Positions 8,101 to 16,845 of a stretch of DNA of 64,000 bases are shown here, one piece after another. Location: NCBI RefSeq assembly GCF_000364605.1, contig NZ_KB822577.1, forward strand, positions 372,001 through 436,000, read 5' to 3'. A program made the translations under genes and the position numbers. Under the pieces are notes generated by a model. The model worked only from the letters and a program-made list of their open reading frames with translations. It did not search any database and had not been told where the DNA came from. Every line of letters starts with the position of its first letter. Position 1 is the first letter of the stretch. This DNA is from Nocardioides sp. Iso805N (lineage in GTDB: Bacteria > Actinomycetota > Actinomycetes > Propionibacteriales > Nocardioidaceae).

Positions 8101-9174
8101 CTAGGCGCTCTTCGAGTGCTGGCGCACGATGGTGGCCAGCGCCACTGCGAAGACCAGGCCGCCGCCGTAGAACACGTCCTGGATCCAGCCGGTCAGGCCG
8201 AGCAGCTGCAGGCCGAAGATGCCGGTCTCGAGGAAGTAGATCCCGATGACGGCGCCGATGGCGTTGAACTGACCGGGCTGCACGACCGCGGTGGAGAGGA
8301 AGACCGCGGCCAGGGTGGGCAGGAGGTACGTCGCCGCCGAGGTCGGGTCGAAGCCGCCGACCGAGGAGACCACGACGATCGCGGCCAGGCCGGCCAGGAA
8401 GCCGGCGGTGACGTAGGACCCGGAGCGGATCCGGTTGACCCGGATCCCGGCCAGCCGGGCGACCTCGCGATTGGCGCCGACGAACATCAGGTGGCGGCCC
8501 AGCGGGGTGCAGGCGCAGACGTATGCGAAGGCGCCGCAGAGGACCAGGCCGTACCAGAACGAGATCGGCATGCCGAGCACCACGAGCTGGGTGAGGTCGC
8601 GGAACGCGTTGTTAGGGATTATCGAGACGGCGCCAGCGCCGGCGAGCAGCTTGGCGATCCCGATGAAGAGGGTGCCGCTGCCGAGAGTCACGACGAGCGA
8701 GGGCACGTTCAGCTTCACGATGAAGAAGGCGTTGACGACACCGCACAGCGTGCACGCCGCGAGCGCGACCAGGCAGGCGAGCCAGATTTTGACGCCGTGC
8801 GTGCCGTCGAGCACGGGGATGATGGTCGCGCCGAGGCCCATCACGGAGGCGACCGACAGGTCGAACTCGCCGACGATGAGCGTGGACAGCGCCGCCATCG
8901 CGAGGAAGACGAGCAGCTGCTGCGAGCCGAAGATCGCCTGGACCGAGGTCATGTGCCCGAACTTGTCCGGCATGATCACGAGATAGGCGATCGCCATGAC
9001 CGCCCACACGAGTACGAGGGCGTAGCGGCTGCTCAGTGCGCGGGCCCAGGCCCAGCGATCGGCGGACTTGCGGGCCTCGGTGAGCAGTGCCGTCGTGGCG
9101 CCCGCGGCGTCGGCGGCGGGTGTCGCGTACTGCGTCTCCTCGATGCCCTGCGGGCTCGGGGTCTCGATCTTCAT
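8101..9174 (-). CDS. ABC importer permease, RbsC-like
   Basis: The 357-residue membrane protein has a long charged N-terminus of about 50 residues, then 8-10 hydrophobic segments. Family landmarks are GEFDLSVAS after the third segment, NAFFIVKLNVPS and VGANREVARLAGI, as in ribose/autoinducer-type (RbsC) permeases. ATG 9174 has AGGAG 7 bases ahead. It is the last gene of a leftward binding protein-ATPase-permease operon. A close paralogue is at 26117-27223. In this catabolic setting it may import an aromatic or lignin/terpenoid-like compound, not a sugar (inference). Confidence 0.88.
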   Translation of the reverse strand: MKIETPSPQGIEETQYATPAADAAGATTALLTEARKSADRWAWARALSSRYALVLVWAVMAIAYLVIMPDKFGHMTSVQAIFGSQQLLVFLAMAALSTLIVGEFDLSVASVMGLGATIIPVLDGTHGVKIWLACLVALAACTLCGVVNAFFIVKLNVPSLVVTLGSGTLFIGIAKLLAGAGAVSIIPNNAFRDLTQLVVLGMPISFWYGLVLCGAFAYVCACTPLGRHLMFVGANREVARLAGIRVNRIRSGSYVTAGFLAGLAAIVVVSSVGGFDPTSAATYLLPTLAAVFLSTAVVQPGQFNAIGAVIGIYFLETGIFGLQLLGLTGWIQDVFYGGGLVFAVALATIVRQHSKSA

Positions 9175-9182
9175 CAGGTCTC

Positions 9183-10712
9183 CTAGGAAGCGGCGGCGGC
9201 CGTGGCGTAGACGGCGTCGAGGATCGTGTCGGGATCGGTGGAGCGGATCTCCGTGAGGTGATCGGGGCCGTCGTAGACCAGGACCCGGTCGCAGGCGGCG
9301 GCGAGGTCGGAGGCCTCGACGCTGACGAGGAGGACCGCGACGCCGGAGGCGGCAGCACGCTGGACCGCGTTGAGGATGTCGGAGCGGGCGCCGACGTCGA
9401 CGGCCTGGGTCGGCTCGTGCAGGATCATGAAGCGGGGCCCGACAGACATCCACTTGGCGAGCAGCACCTTCTGCTGGTTGCCGCCGGAGAGCTCCTGGAT
9501 CAGGCGCATCGGAGCGTTCGGGCGGATGCCGAGGGTCGCGATCGCATCGTCGGTCTGCGTCGCCTGCCAGCCCCGTCCCGCCCACCACGGTCGCCCGTGC
9601 CGCGTCAGCGTCGGCAGGCTGATGTTGTCGCGGATGCTCAGGCTCATGGCCAACCCGTCGCGGTCGCGCCGCTCGGGGACGAGTACGACGCCGGCGCGGA
9701 TGCAGGCGGCGACGCTCGCGCGAGCGAGGGACAGCGCGGTGGAGTCGATGGTCAGCTCGCCGGACGCAGGTGTGGCGCCGGAGAGCAGGTAGGGCAGCTG
9801 TTCGAAGCCGCTGCCGGGCAGCCCGGTGAGGCCGACGATCTCGCCCGCCCCGATGGCGATGTCGAGGCTGGCCGCGCCCGGGCCGGACAGGCCCGTGATC
9901 GTCACGCCGGGTGCGTAGTGGGACTCGCCGGCCGGGCGGGTGTCGACGTCGTCGACGTCGCGACCGAGCATCAGCTTCGCGACGGACTGCTCGCTCTGCT
10001 CCGCCGTCGCGAGGCCGGCACCCACCACGCGGCCATCGCGCAGGACCGTGACGCGGTCGGTCTGGGTGAGGACCTCGTCGAGGCTGTGGCTCACCAGCAG
10101 CATCGACGTACCGGTGGAGCGGATCCGGCGGAGCATCTCGTGGAACTGCGAGAGCTCCTGCCGGCCCAAGGAGCGCGTCGACTCGTCGAGGATGACGAGG
10201 CCGCCGCCGGGGACGAGGTCGCGCATCGCTCGCGCGATGGCGACTCCCGCCCGGTGTGAGGCGGAGAGGTTACCGACCAGTGCCGTCGGCTCGATGTCGA
10301 GCTGGAGCTCGCCGAGGACGCGAGCGGCGACCTCACGCTGGCGCCGCCAGTCGACGCGTCGCAGGAAGCGGGTGCGTTCGTACCCGCCGACCCCGATGTT
10401 CTCGGCCACGCTCAGGTGGTCGAGGAGGCCGAAGTCCTGGTGGACGACGGCGATGCCGGCGCGGTGGGCGGCTGCCCACTCGACCGGCAGGCTCAGGTGC
10501 TCCCCGTCCACGGCGACCGAGCCGCCGCTGCCGGGGGTGTGGTAGCCGGTGAGGACCTTGACGAGGGTGGACTTGCCCGAACCGTTCTGCCCCACGAGCG
10601 CGTGAAGCTCTCCCGGCTGCACCACGAGCTCCGCCTGGTGCAGGACACAGGTGGGACCGAAGGTCTTGGAGATGTTCGAGACCGCGAGTCGCGGTGCAGC
10701 CGGGTTCGTCAC
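9183..10712 (-). CDS. ABC importer ATPase with two nucleotide domains, RbsA-like
   Basis: The 509-residue protein has two fused ATPase domains. Domain 1 has Walker A GQNGSGKST (41-49), a weak signature LSASHRAGVAIARA and Walker B ending LDESTRSL. Domain 2 lacks a true Walker A (GLTGLPGSGFEQL), has a classic signature LSGGNQQKV and a Walker B reading LHEPTQAVDVGAR, where His replaces the usual Asp. A non-canonical second site is normal in the RbsA family, but the His is notable and is shared with the second importer here. GTG start overlaps the binding-protein stop by 4 bases. Confidence 0.88.
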   Translation of the reverse strand: MTNPAAPRLAVSNISKTFGPTCVLHQAELVVQPGELHALVGQNGSGKSTLVKVLTGYHTPGSGGSVAVDGEHLSLPVEWAAAHRAGIAVVHQDFGLLDHLSVAENIGVGGYERTRFLRRVDWRRQREVAARVLGELQLDIEPTALVGNLSASHRAGVAIARAMRDLVPGGGLVILDESTRSLGRQELSQFHEMLRRIRSTGTSMLLVSHSLDEVLTQTDRVTVLRDGRVVGAGLATAEQSEQSVAKLMLGRDVDDVDTRPAGESHYAPGVTITGLSGPGAASLDIAIGAGEIVGLTGLPGSGFEQLPYLLSGATPASGELTIDSTALSLARASVAACIRAGVVLVPERRDRDGLAMSLSIRDNISLPTLTRHGRPWWAGRGWQATQTDDAIATLGIRPNAPMRLIQELSGGNQQKVLLAKWMSVGPRFMILHEPTQAVDVGARSDILNAVQRAAASGVAVLLVSVEASDLAAACDRVLVYDGPDHLTEIRSTDPDTILDAVYATAAAAS

Positions 10713-11890
10713 TTCTGGGCTCCCCAAGCGGTCAGGTAGTCCTGCTTCCAGGCGTCGCTGCCGTACCAGGCGGAGCTGGCGTAGTTGGCGTCCGTCAGGT
10801 CGAGGCTCGCGGCGTTGTCCTTGGTGAACACCCGGATCGGGCCCTGGGTCTCGGGCTGGACCTCGGCGCCGGCGAGGAGACGGACCGCGCCGTCGGCCAT
10901 CGACCAGCCCTGGTTCCAGACGCCCTGGCCCATGTCGTACGCGATCTGGCCGGCTTTGACCGACTGCATGCCGGCGGTGGAGCCGCCCGCGGTGATGATC
11001 TTGACCTTGTTGGCGAAGCCGGCGCTCTGTAGACCTGGGAGGGCGGCCTGGTAGAAGGCGTCCTGCGGGATGATGACGTATTTGATGTTCGGGTTCGCCG
11101 ACAGCTTGGCGGCCAGCGCGGAGCCGAGCTGCGCGATCGCGGCCGTGGTGGTCTCGGTGGTGGTGACCTCGCACGCGGGGCAGTACTGCTTGAACTCCGC
11201 GTCGGTGGCCTCGGTGTTGGCCTTGGTCGTGCTCGAGTCGGTGAGGGAGACCTCGAGGACCTGGGCGTTGCCGTTGCTGTCCGCGATCGCAGCGTCGGCC
11301 ATCAGCTTGTACGCCTGCTGGGTGAGCGGCGAGGCGTCGAAGAAGCCGAGGGTCTTGCTGGCCGAGACGCCCGACGGGGCGGCCTGGCCCCCGACGAGGG
11401 TCGGGATGCCCTTGGACGCCAGGTCCTGGAAGGCGGCGGGGACCATGTTGTAGTCGACGAATCCTGTGATGACGGCGGCCGCCTTCTGCGTGGCGGCGGT
11501 CGACATGCACTCCGAGATGGTGGTGGGAGTGAACTTGCCGTCGCAGGTGTGGACCTTCGCGCCGAGGTTGCCGAGCGCCTCGGAGATGGCGTCGCCCATG
11601 CTCGCGAGCACCGGCACGCTGGTGCCGATCGGGATGTACCAGACGGCCTTGCCGTTGAGGTCGGGCACGTTCGGCACGGCGGCGATGTCGCCGTAGTGGT
11701 CCTGGGTGGCGGAGTACTTCTCGAGCTGCGCCTTGGCGTACGCAACGCCAGAGGCGTCGCCCGAGTTGGAACCGCCGGAGCTGTCGGCGTCGTTGGACGA
11801 CTCGGCAGTGGCGGAGCAGGCCGCGAGCGAGACCGTGGCTAGCACGGCGGCGACCGCTGCAGCGGCCTGGGAGCGCACCGACTTCTTCAC
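10709..11890 (-). CDS. Lipoprotein substrate-binding protein of the first importer (RbsB-like)
   Basis: 393 residues. A signal peptide ends in the lipobox LAAC with Cys25, so the protein should be anchored to the outer face of the membrane. A Ser/Gly/Asp linker is followed by a periplasmic-binding type 1 fold. Four further cysteines are arranged as CDGK-N8-C and CPAC; both pairs recur in the two other binding proteins of the window. GTG 11890 has AAAGGA 7 bases ahead. It is first in the operon, with two TetR-type operators 63-104 bases upstream, so import should be induced together with the monooxygenase operon. Confidence 0.87.
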   Translation of the reverse strand: MKKSVRSQAAAAVAAVLATVSLAACSATAESSNDADSSGGSNSGDASGVAYAKAQLEKYSATQDHYGDIAAVPNVPDLNGKAVWYIPIGTSVPVLASMGDAISEALGNLGAKVHTCDGKFTPTTISECMSTAATQKAAAVITGFVDYNMVPAAFQDLASKGIPTLVGGQAAPSGVSASKTLGFFDASPLTQQAYKLMADAAIADSNGNAQVLEVSLTDSSTTKANTEATDAEFKQYCPACEVTTTETTTAAIAQLGSALAAKLSANPNIKYVIIPQDAFYQAALPGLQSAGFANKVKIITAGGSTAGMQSVKAGQIAYDMGQGVWNQGWSMADGAVRLLAGAEVQPETQGPIRVFTKDNAASLDLTDANYASSAWYGSDAWKQDYLTAWGAQK

Positions 11891-11952
11891 GGGGGAGTCC
11901 TTTCGTAGGGGCCGCCGGCGTGTGAACGCTGCACGGAGGGAGGTTTCACGTT

Positions 11953-11993
11953 CCGTAACGATCACTACGGTCCATAGAGCGATCACTACAGGG
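11953..11993. promoter_or_regulatory. Tandem TetR-type operators before the importer operon
   Basis: The first copy is CCGTA-N8-TACGG at 11953-11970 with centre ACGATCAC. The second is AGAGCGATCACTACAGGG at 11976-11993. Cores are 21 bases apart, two helical turns. They lie between the leftward importer and the rightward TetR genes and could control both. Confidence 0.65.
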
Positions 11994-12015
11994 AGCATGC
12001 GAGACGCTACTAAGA

Positions 12016-12031
12016 TGTGACTGGGACCACA
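12016..12031. promoter_or_regulatory. CRP/GlxR-like site
   Basis: TGTGACTGGGACCACA matches TGTGA-N6-TCACA except for one base in the right arm. It lies between the importer operon and the TetR genes. Confidence 0.45.
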
Positions 12032-12137
12032 AGCGGTCTTGGCAAAGTTTTCTGATTCGACCCCGCACCAGAGTCGGCGGCGCGTGCCGCAGACTGTGCG
12101 TAGCAGTTGCCGCAGCGGTTCAACGGAAGGGACCTTC

Positions 12138-12836
12138 GTGCCACGTAAGACAGCGCGTCGCCACCAGCAGGGCGACGAGTCGCGCCAGCGCATCCTCGAA
12201 GCCACCCTGGTTATCGCTGCCGAGCGTGGATACGAGGGCACCTCGATCGGCTTGGTCACCGAGGCGACCGGTCTCCCGGCGAGCTCGATCTACTGGCACT
12301 TCCACAACAAGAACGAGCTGCTCGCCGAGACGTTGGAGTACAGCTACCGGCGGTGGCGTGCCGCCACTCCGACCTGGGATGAGCGGCCCGACACGCTGGA
12401 GCGCACAGCCGGATCCGATGTATCCGACTGCTCCAGCGGCGGCCCGGATCTGGACGCGACGAATGCGGAAATCAAGGACCGAATCCGGCGCGCCGCCAAG
12501 GCGATCGTCGACTCACCCGAATTCTGGCGGCTCGGTCTGATGCTCGCACTGGAGAACAGACCCGTGGAGCCGCTCGCACGGACGCGGTACCTGCAGCTTC
12601 GGGAGGAGACCCGCGTGGCGATCCGCACCTGGTGGGCGAGCGTGCTCGCGCCGGCCGGCCTGGCCGCGGAATCGACCGTCCCGGATCGGCTGGCGCGCTT
12701 CCACCTGGCGTTCATGGACGGGCTGTTCCTCGGGGTCCGCAGTGGCAACGGATGGGAGCGGGACCGGATCGCGAATCTGGCGGCTTCGGGCATGCGTCGA
12801 CAAGCGCTGGTCTGGCTCGCGCAGGAGGCGGCATGA
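12138..12836 (+). CDS. TetR-family regulator, tandem copy 1
   Basis: The 232-residue protein has a TetR helix-turn-helix at about 15-62 (RQRILEATLVIAAERGYEGTS ... recognition segment LPASSIYWHF). A variable ligand-binding half follows, with an unusual Ser/Asp-rich insert at about 95-110. GTG 12138 with AAGGGA just upstream was preferred to the longer open frame starting at 12039, whose extra residues look non-coding. It overlaps the next TetR gene by 4 bases. It is a likely repressor at the CTCTGTA-N8-TACAGAG operators, released by a pathway intermediate. Confidence 0.85.
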   Translation: MPRKTARRHQQGDESRQRILEATLVIAAERGYEGTSIGLVTEATGLPASSIYWHFHNKNELLAETLEYSYRRWRAATPTWDERPDTLERTAGSDVSDCSSGGPDLDATNAEIKDRIRRAAKAIVDSPEFWRLGLMLALENRPVEPLARTRYLQLREETRVAIRTWWASVLAPAGLAAESTVPDRLARFHLAFMDGLFLGVRSGNGWERDRIANLAASGMRRQALVWLAQEAA

Positions 12837-13486
12837 CGACCCAGGCGAGCGACCGCGCGGACCAGGCAGGCAAGGGGGTGCTTGGCGAGCAGAGCGAGGC
12901 GTCCCGCACCCGCATCCTGCGCGCCGCCGCCCAGATCGCCGCCGAGTGCGGCTATGAGGGCACCACGATCTCCAAGGTGACGAAGCGCTCCGGCTTGCCG
13001 GTCAGCTCGGTCTATTGGTTCTTCCGCGACAAGGATCACCTGCTCGCCGAGGTCGTGCGGCACTCCTTCGATGAGTGGATCGCGGTGCAGCCGACCTGGG
13101 ACCGCCCCCGACCCGGCGCGCGCTCGATTGGGGAGGCGCTGCGCACGATCCTGTCCCGCTCCACCGCCAGCTTGGCGTCGGCGCCCGACTTCCTGCGGAT
13201 CGGCCACATGCTGCTGCTCGAGAAGCGGGCCGAGGAGCCGGCGGGCCGAGGGATCTTCATGCAGGCCCGGCGTGACGTCGAGAAGGCCCTTACTGCTTGG
13301 TTCGGGGTGTTCCTCGCCGGTGATGCGCGGGCGGAGCGGTCCGACCTCCCGCGCGACCTCGCCCGCATCGTGATCGCTGCGACCGACGGCCTGTTCCTGG
13401 CGCACCAGATCGACCAGGCCGGAGATCCGCGGGATTTCGTGGACATGGTGGTCACGATCGTGGAGGCGGCGGTCGAGGTCGTCTGA
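12833..13486 (+). CDS. TetR-family regulator, tandem copy 2
   Basis: The 217-residue TetR protein has its helix-turn-helix at about 25-72 (recognition segment LPVSSVYWFF) and is clearly homologous to the preceding gene through both the DNA-binding half and the start of the ligand domain (YW.F...LLAE.......W...QPTW). The two arose by tandem duplication and are translationally coupled (ATGA). They may form heterodimers or bind the same operator with different inducers. It lies just upstream of the reductase gene and its operator. Confidence 0.85.
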   Translation: MTTQASDRADQAGKGVLGEQSEASRTRILRAAAQIAAECGYEGTTISKVTKRSGLPVSSVYWFFRDKDHLLAEVVRHSFDEWIAVQPTWDRPRPGARSIGEALRTILSRSTASLASAPDFLRIGHMLLLEKRAEEPAGRGIFMQARRDVEKALTAWFGVFLAGDARAERSDLPRDLARIVIAATDGLFLAHQIDQAGDPRDFVDMVVTIVEAAVEVV

Positions 13487-13507
13487 GCCGGCTGGCGGCG
13501 AAGTGGT

Positions 13508-13520
13508 GGTTGTCACAACC
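13508..13520. promoter_or_regulatory. Perfect short palindrome GGTTGT-C-ACAACC
   Basis: 13-base palindrome 20 bases before the operator at 13540. It may overlap the -35 region of the reductase promoter. No other copy was noticed in the window. Confidence 0.35.
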
Positions 13521-13537
13521 CGGGAGGCCGTGCCATG

Positions 13538-13563
13538 CTCTCTGTAGTGATCGTTACAGAGAG
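13538..13563. promoter_or_regulatory. TetR-type operator before the flavin reductase
   Basis: Inverted repeat CTCTCTGTA ... TACAGAGAG (9-base arms) around GTGATCGT; the longest and most symmetric copy of this operator. It ends 10 bases before the reductase ATG, so a bound repressor would block transcription. Confidence 0.75.
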
Positions 13564-13573
13564 TGAGTTTCCC

Positions 13574-14755
13574 ATGTCCTTCGATCCGACCCATTTCCGG
13601 CAGGTGCTGGGGCAGTACCCGACCGGCGTCGTCGTCGTCACCGCCCTGGATGCTGAGGGCGCTGCGCTCGGCATGACCGTCGGCTCGTTCACCTCCGTCT
13701 CGCTCGACCCGCCTCTCGTGGCCTTCCTCCCCGACCAGGGCTCGCGTTCCTGGCGGGCACTGCGTGAGTCCGGTCACCGGTTCTGCATCAACGTGCTCGA
13801 CGCCAGCCAGGAGGACGTCTGTCGAGCGGTCGCGGTCCGCAAGCAGGACAAGTTCGCCGACATCGCGTGGCGTCCAGCGCCGTCGGGGCTGCCGGTCATC
13901 GAAGGCGCCGTCGCGTGGATGGACTGCGTCACCGAGCAGGTGCACGAGGCGGGCGACCACCACATCGTCGTTGGGCGGGTAAACGACCTCCAGCTCGGCG
14001 AGGGCACCCAGCCGTTGCTCTTCTTCCGTGGTGGCTACGGCTCGTTCACCCCGCTCTCGCTGGCGGCAGGGGGCTCCGATCTGCTCGACCACCTGCGCCG
14101 CATCGACCTTGTGCGCGACCAGATCGAGTCGCTGGCGGCTCGATTCGACACCGAGGTCACCGCGATCGTCAGGGTGCGCGACGAGCTGGTGCTGGCCGCG
14201 GCCGTCGGGCGTACCGAATTGGCTGTCGCTCCCACCCGGGTCGGTCAACGACTGCCGTTCCTGCCTCCGCTCGGCAGCTGCTTCGCCGCCTGGGGCGACG
14301 CCGCCCTGCAGCGTGCCTGGACCGACGCCGTCGCTGGTCAGGTCGGGGAGGAGTTCGCCGAGTCCGTGCGTTGTACGCCTGAGCTTGTGCGCCGCCGCGG
14401 GTTCGCCATCGCGGTCGGCCATCAACTCGGTGAGCACCTCGAGGCGATCACCATCCGGGTCAACGAGGGTGATCCACAGCTGCCGGGCTCCGCCCTGCGG
14501 GAGGCGATGTGGCACGCCGCGGACGGCTACAACCCGGACGAGATCACCGGACCGGCCGAGCTGCGCCTGCTGACCGCACCGGTCTTCGACGCCGCGGGCG
14601 GCGTTGCCTTCACGTTGACGCTGTGGGGCGCACCCGGGCTCCTCGAGCCCGAGGAGATCGCCGAGCGCGTCGAGGCGCTCCGGGCGACCACCAGCCAGGC
14701 GAGTGCCTCGCTCGCGCGCAGCACGGCCGGCTGTCCGCAGTCCGCTGCCGGCTGA
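13574..14755 (+). CDS. Flavin reductase fused to an IclR-type effector-binding-like domain (copy 1)
   Basis: 393 residues. Residues 5-160 are a flavin reductase of the HpaC/HsaB type (YPTGVVVVTA, GMTVGSFTSVSLDPPL, CINVLDASQ, GDHHIVVGRV), which supplies reduced flavin to the ACAD-fold monooxygenases. Residues about 173-385 resemble the ligand-binding part of IclR regulators: RLPFLPPLGSCFAAW near 226-240 and LLTAPVFDAAGG near the end. No winged helix is present, so DNA binding is unlikely. I infer that the added domain senses the aromatic substrate and gates flavin reduction, as the MarR-like tail of the Acinetobacter 4-hydroxyphenylacetate hydroxylase reductase does. Two homologous fusions lie at 24855 and 32860. 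Confidence 0.83.
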   Translation: MSFDPTHFRQVLGQYPTGVVVVTALDAEGAALGMTVGSFTSVSLDPPLVAFLPDQGSRSWRALRESGHRFCINVLDASQEDVCRAVAVRKQDKFADIAWRPAPSGLPVIEGAVAWMDCVTEQVHEAGDHHIVVGRVNDLQLGEGTQPLLFFRGGYGSFTPLSLAAGGSDLLDHLRRIDLVRDQIESLAARFDTEVTAIVRVRDELVLAAAVGRTELAVAPTRVGQRLPFLPPLGSCFAAWGDAALQRAWTDAVAGQVGEEFAESVRCTPELVRRRGFAIAVGHQLGEHLEAITIRVNEGDPQLPGSALREAMWHAADGYNPDEITGPAELRLLTAPVFDAAGGVAFTLTLWGAPGLLEPEEIAERVEALRATTSQASASLARSTAGCPQSAAG

Positions 14756-14767
14756 CCTAGCGTTTCG

Positions 14768-15397
14768 TCACGTCGAGGTACGCCGACGCGCGACGAGGCT
14801 GCTCATCCCGGTTGCGGCGGCACGGACGGCGTCGACGTGGAGCTCCCGGCGGAAGCGTGCGGCCGGGCCTGTGACGCTGATGGCTGCGACCGCAGCACTC
14901 CCGGTGGCATCGAGCACCGGCGCGGCCACGCAGAGCAGGCCGGGTGTCGACTCCTGGCGCTCGAAGGCGACGCCCTTCTCGAGGACCGCCTCGAGCTGAC
15001 GCCGCAGCAGGCCGGGGGCGATGACGGTGTGGGGCGTACGGCGTTCGAGTGGTCCGGTGAGGATCTGCTGCTGGAGCTCCGCACCGCCGTGCGCGAGCAG
15101 GACCTTGCCGATGGCGGTGCAGTGCAGCGGCATCCGTCCGCCCGGGCGAGAAGGGCTCGAGGCCTGTCGACGGCCGCCGATCTTGGCGACGTAGACCACC
15201 TCGCCGCCCTCGGCGACGCCCAGGTGCACCGTCTCGTGCGAGCGCTCGTGCAGGTCCCGGAGGAAGGGCATCGCCAGCTCGAGCAGGGTGCGCCGATGCG
15301 CAGCTGCAGCTCGAGCAGCGGCCTGGTGGCTCGTTGCGGGCTCCGCATCGATATCGCCCTGATGGCACAGCAGGACGGAGAAGCGACGCCGCGCCAT
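14768..15397 (-). pseudogene. IclR-type regulator lacking its DNA-binding domain
   Basis: The 209-residue frame matches only the effector half of IclR proteins: LAMPFLRDLHERSHETVHL near residue 42, MPLHCTAIGKVLL near 88-100 and VAAPVLDATGSAAVAAISV near 160. The winged helix-turn-helix of about 80 residues that should precede it is absent in all frames; upstream sequence is unrelated and leads into a recombinase remnant. It is most simply a gene truncated by an insertion or deletion event. It could still make a stand-alone effector domain, but no ribosome site is evident. Confidence 0.65.
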
Positions 15398-15674
15398 GCG
15401 TGTGCCCGTTTAACGAGAGCACATCGGAGGCGCGCCAGCCTGTGTCATCTTGGCTAGACACGGCAACACGACGCCCGCGAACTGCCGTCACCGACCGCCG
15501 ACGACGGTTCTATCGTGCCGTGTCGGACCGGGGAATTCATCAATTATCAACGGTCACCATGACCTCCCCGTGCCAGTTCCGGACTATCACGGCGGTAGCA
15601 GCCGAGTCGCGCGCGAGGCGCCCCGTTGCGGCGTATCCGCTGGTAGTGGCCGACATCGCACGGAGCCGCAGCGT
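15398..15674. other. Non-coding stretch between two broken genes
   Basis: No convincing gene is seen on either strand. An imperfect palindrome GTGTC-N10-GACAC lies at 15442-15461. The base composition is less extreme here than in the flanking genes, consistent with foreign or decayed DNA. Confidence 0.5.
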
Positions 15675-16600
15675 TCACCAGTGCCCGCGCGCGGCGAGTT
15701 GAGAGAGCTTGTCAGTGAGGACGTCCATCCTCGACCCGGCAGCGCAGACGTACCGCAGCGCCGCGGCCGGGGTGGAGTCGCCGAGGAAGGCCTGGACCTC
15801 GGCGATGTTGGCACCGCTCTGCGCGAGGAGCGTTGCGCCGGTCGCGCGGAGGTCGTGGAAGTGGAGGTCGTCTCGGCCGGCGACCTGCCGGGCGGCGTAT
15901 CAGGTGCCGGGGCGCGCCCTGCGGATCAACTTCCCGCTGTTGTCGGTCTGCTGGGCTGCTCCGTTGAAGACGCTTGAATAGAGGAAGCCGCCCTGCGGCC
16001 CGGGGAAGAGCAGTCCGTCGCGTCCGGTGAAGTAGGTCCGCAGGTGACTTCTGGCCGCCGGCGCGACGGCGTCCGGGATGCGTTGGTGCCGGATACCGGC
16101 GGCCGACTTCGGTGCCTTCTCGTAGCGGGCACCACCCTGACCTGCGACGCCGACCGCGCGGCGCACTCGGATCACCTTCCGGTCGAGGTCGATGTCGGAG
16201 CGGCGCAGGGCGGTCAGCTCGCCGAAGCGCAGGCCGCACCGCAGCGCCATCAGGATCATTGCTTCCCATTCCGGGCGGATCGCGGCGCGGATGACCTCGA
16301 GCTCGGTGGCGGTGATGAGCTCGGTGCGCTGCCGGCTCGAGCCGCTGCCGGCGCCGCGGATCGCGAACGGATTGATCCGGCCGACGAGCGGTCCGTGGGC
16401 ACCCGTCGCCTCGGTCATGATCGAGTGCGCCAGCGAGTAGCACTCCCGCTGGTCTTCCCCTTGTTCAGAAGATCGTCGTGCCAGTTGTTCACCATGCCTG
16501 GGGTGATCTCGTCGAGGCGCAGCTCGCCGAACGTCGGGAGGATGTGCAGCCGCAGGTAGGAGCGGTACATGCGTAGCGTCGACTGCGCGAGCGCCCGCGA
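15675..16600 (-). pseudogene. Tyrosine recombinase (phage/ICE-type integrase), decayed
   Basis: Reading right to left: a SAM-like core-binding segment starts near 16600 (MYRSYLRLHILPTFGELRLD at about 16570-16511) and reaches LLNKGK. The frame then shifts by one base near 16470-16490 to YSLAHSIM, and the catalytic domain follows (ITATELEVI, CGLRFGELTALRRSDID). An in-frame TGA at 15900-15902 interrupts it, after which HFHDLRATGATLLAQ, LGDSTPAAALRY and a final RGHW complete the domain. Catalytic Arg, HxxR and Tyr are all still recognisable. With one frameshift, one nonsense codon and no N-terminal arm it cannot make the full enzyme. It marks an old integration event. Confidence 0.8.
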
Positions 16601-16845
16601 TCCTCCAGCTGCTCGAGCACCGGCTGAGCCAGCTGGAGAACGGCGCCGAGCCGGGCACCGGCGACCCTACGGTCGGCGGGGCCGACGCGGGCAGCGCCCC
16701 CGCCCCGGAAGCGGCGTCGCCGCAGACCGAGGGCCCGCCGCAGAACCCGCCGTCGCAGGGCGTCCCCCCAATCCGGCTCAGCCGCGGAAGTGAGCCGGCA
16801 GGCAGCACTGCTGCAGGTGCTCGCCCCGACCGGCGCCCGGTCCGC
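16601..16845. other. Stretch without a convincing gene
   Basis: Both strands have open frames, but they are Pro/Gly/Arg-rich and lack recognisable motifs or ribosome sites. It may be the remainder of the integrated element or of the recombinase N-terminus. Confidence 0.4.

Noticed and set aside
1-10712. Steroid (hsa) catabolic cluster
   Set aside because: HsaA-, HsaC- and HsaD-like genes are present, but no ketosteroid dehydrogenase, HsaE/F/G, Mce or Kst genes accompany them, so a steroid assignment is not supported.
15675-16600. Functional integrase with nearby attachment sites
   Set aside because: One frameshift and an in-frame TGA break the gene. No tRNA gene or long direct repeat was found around it.
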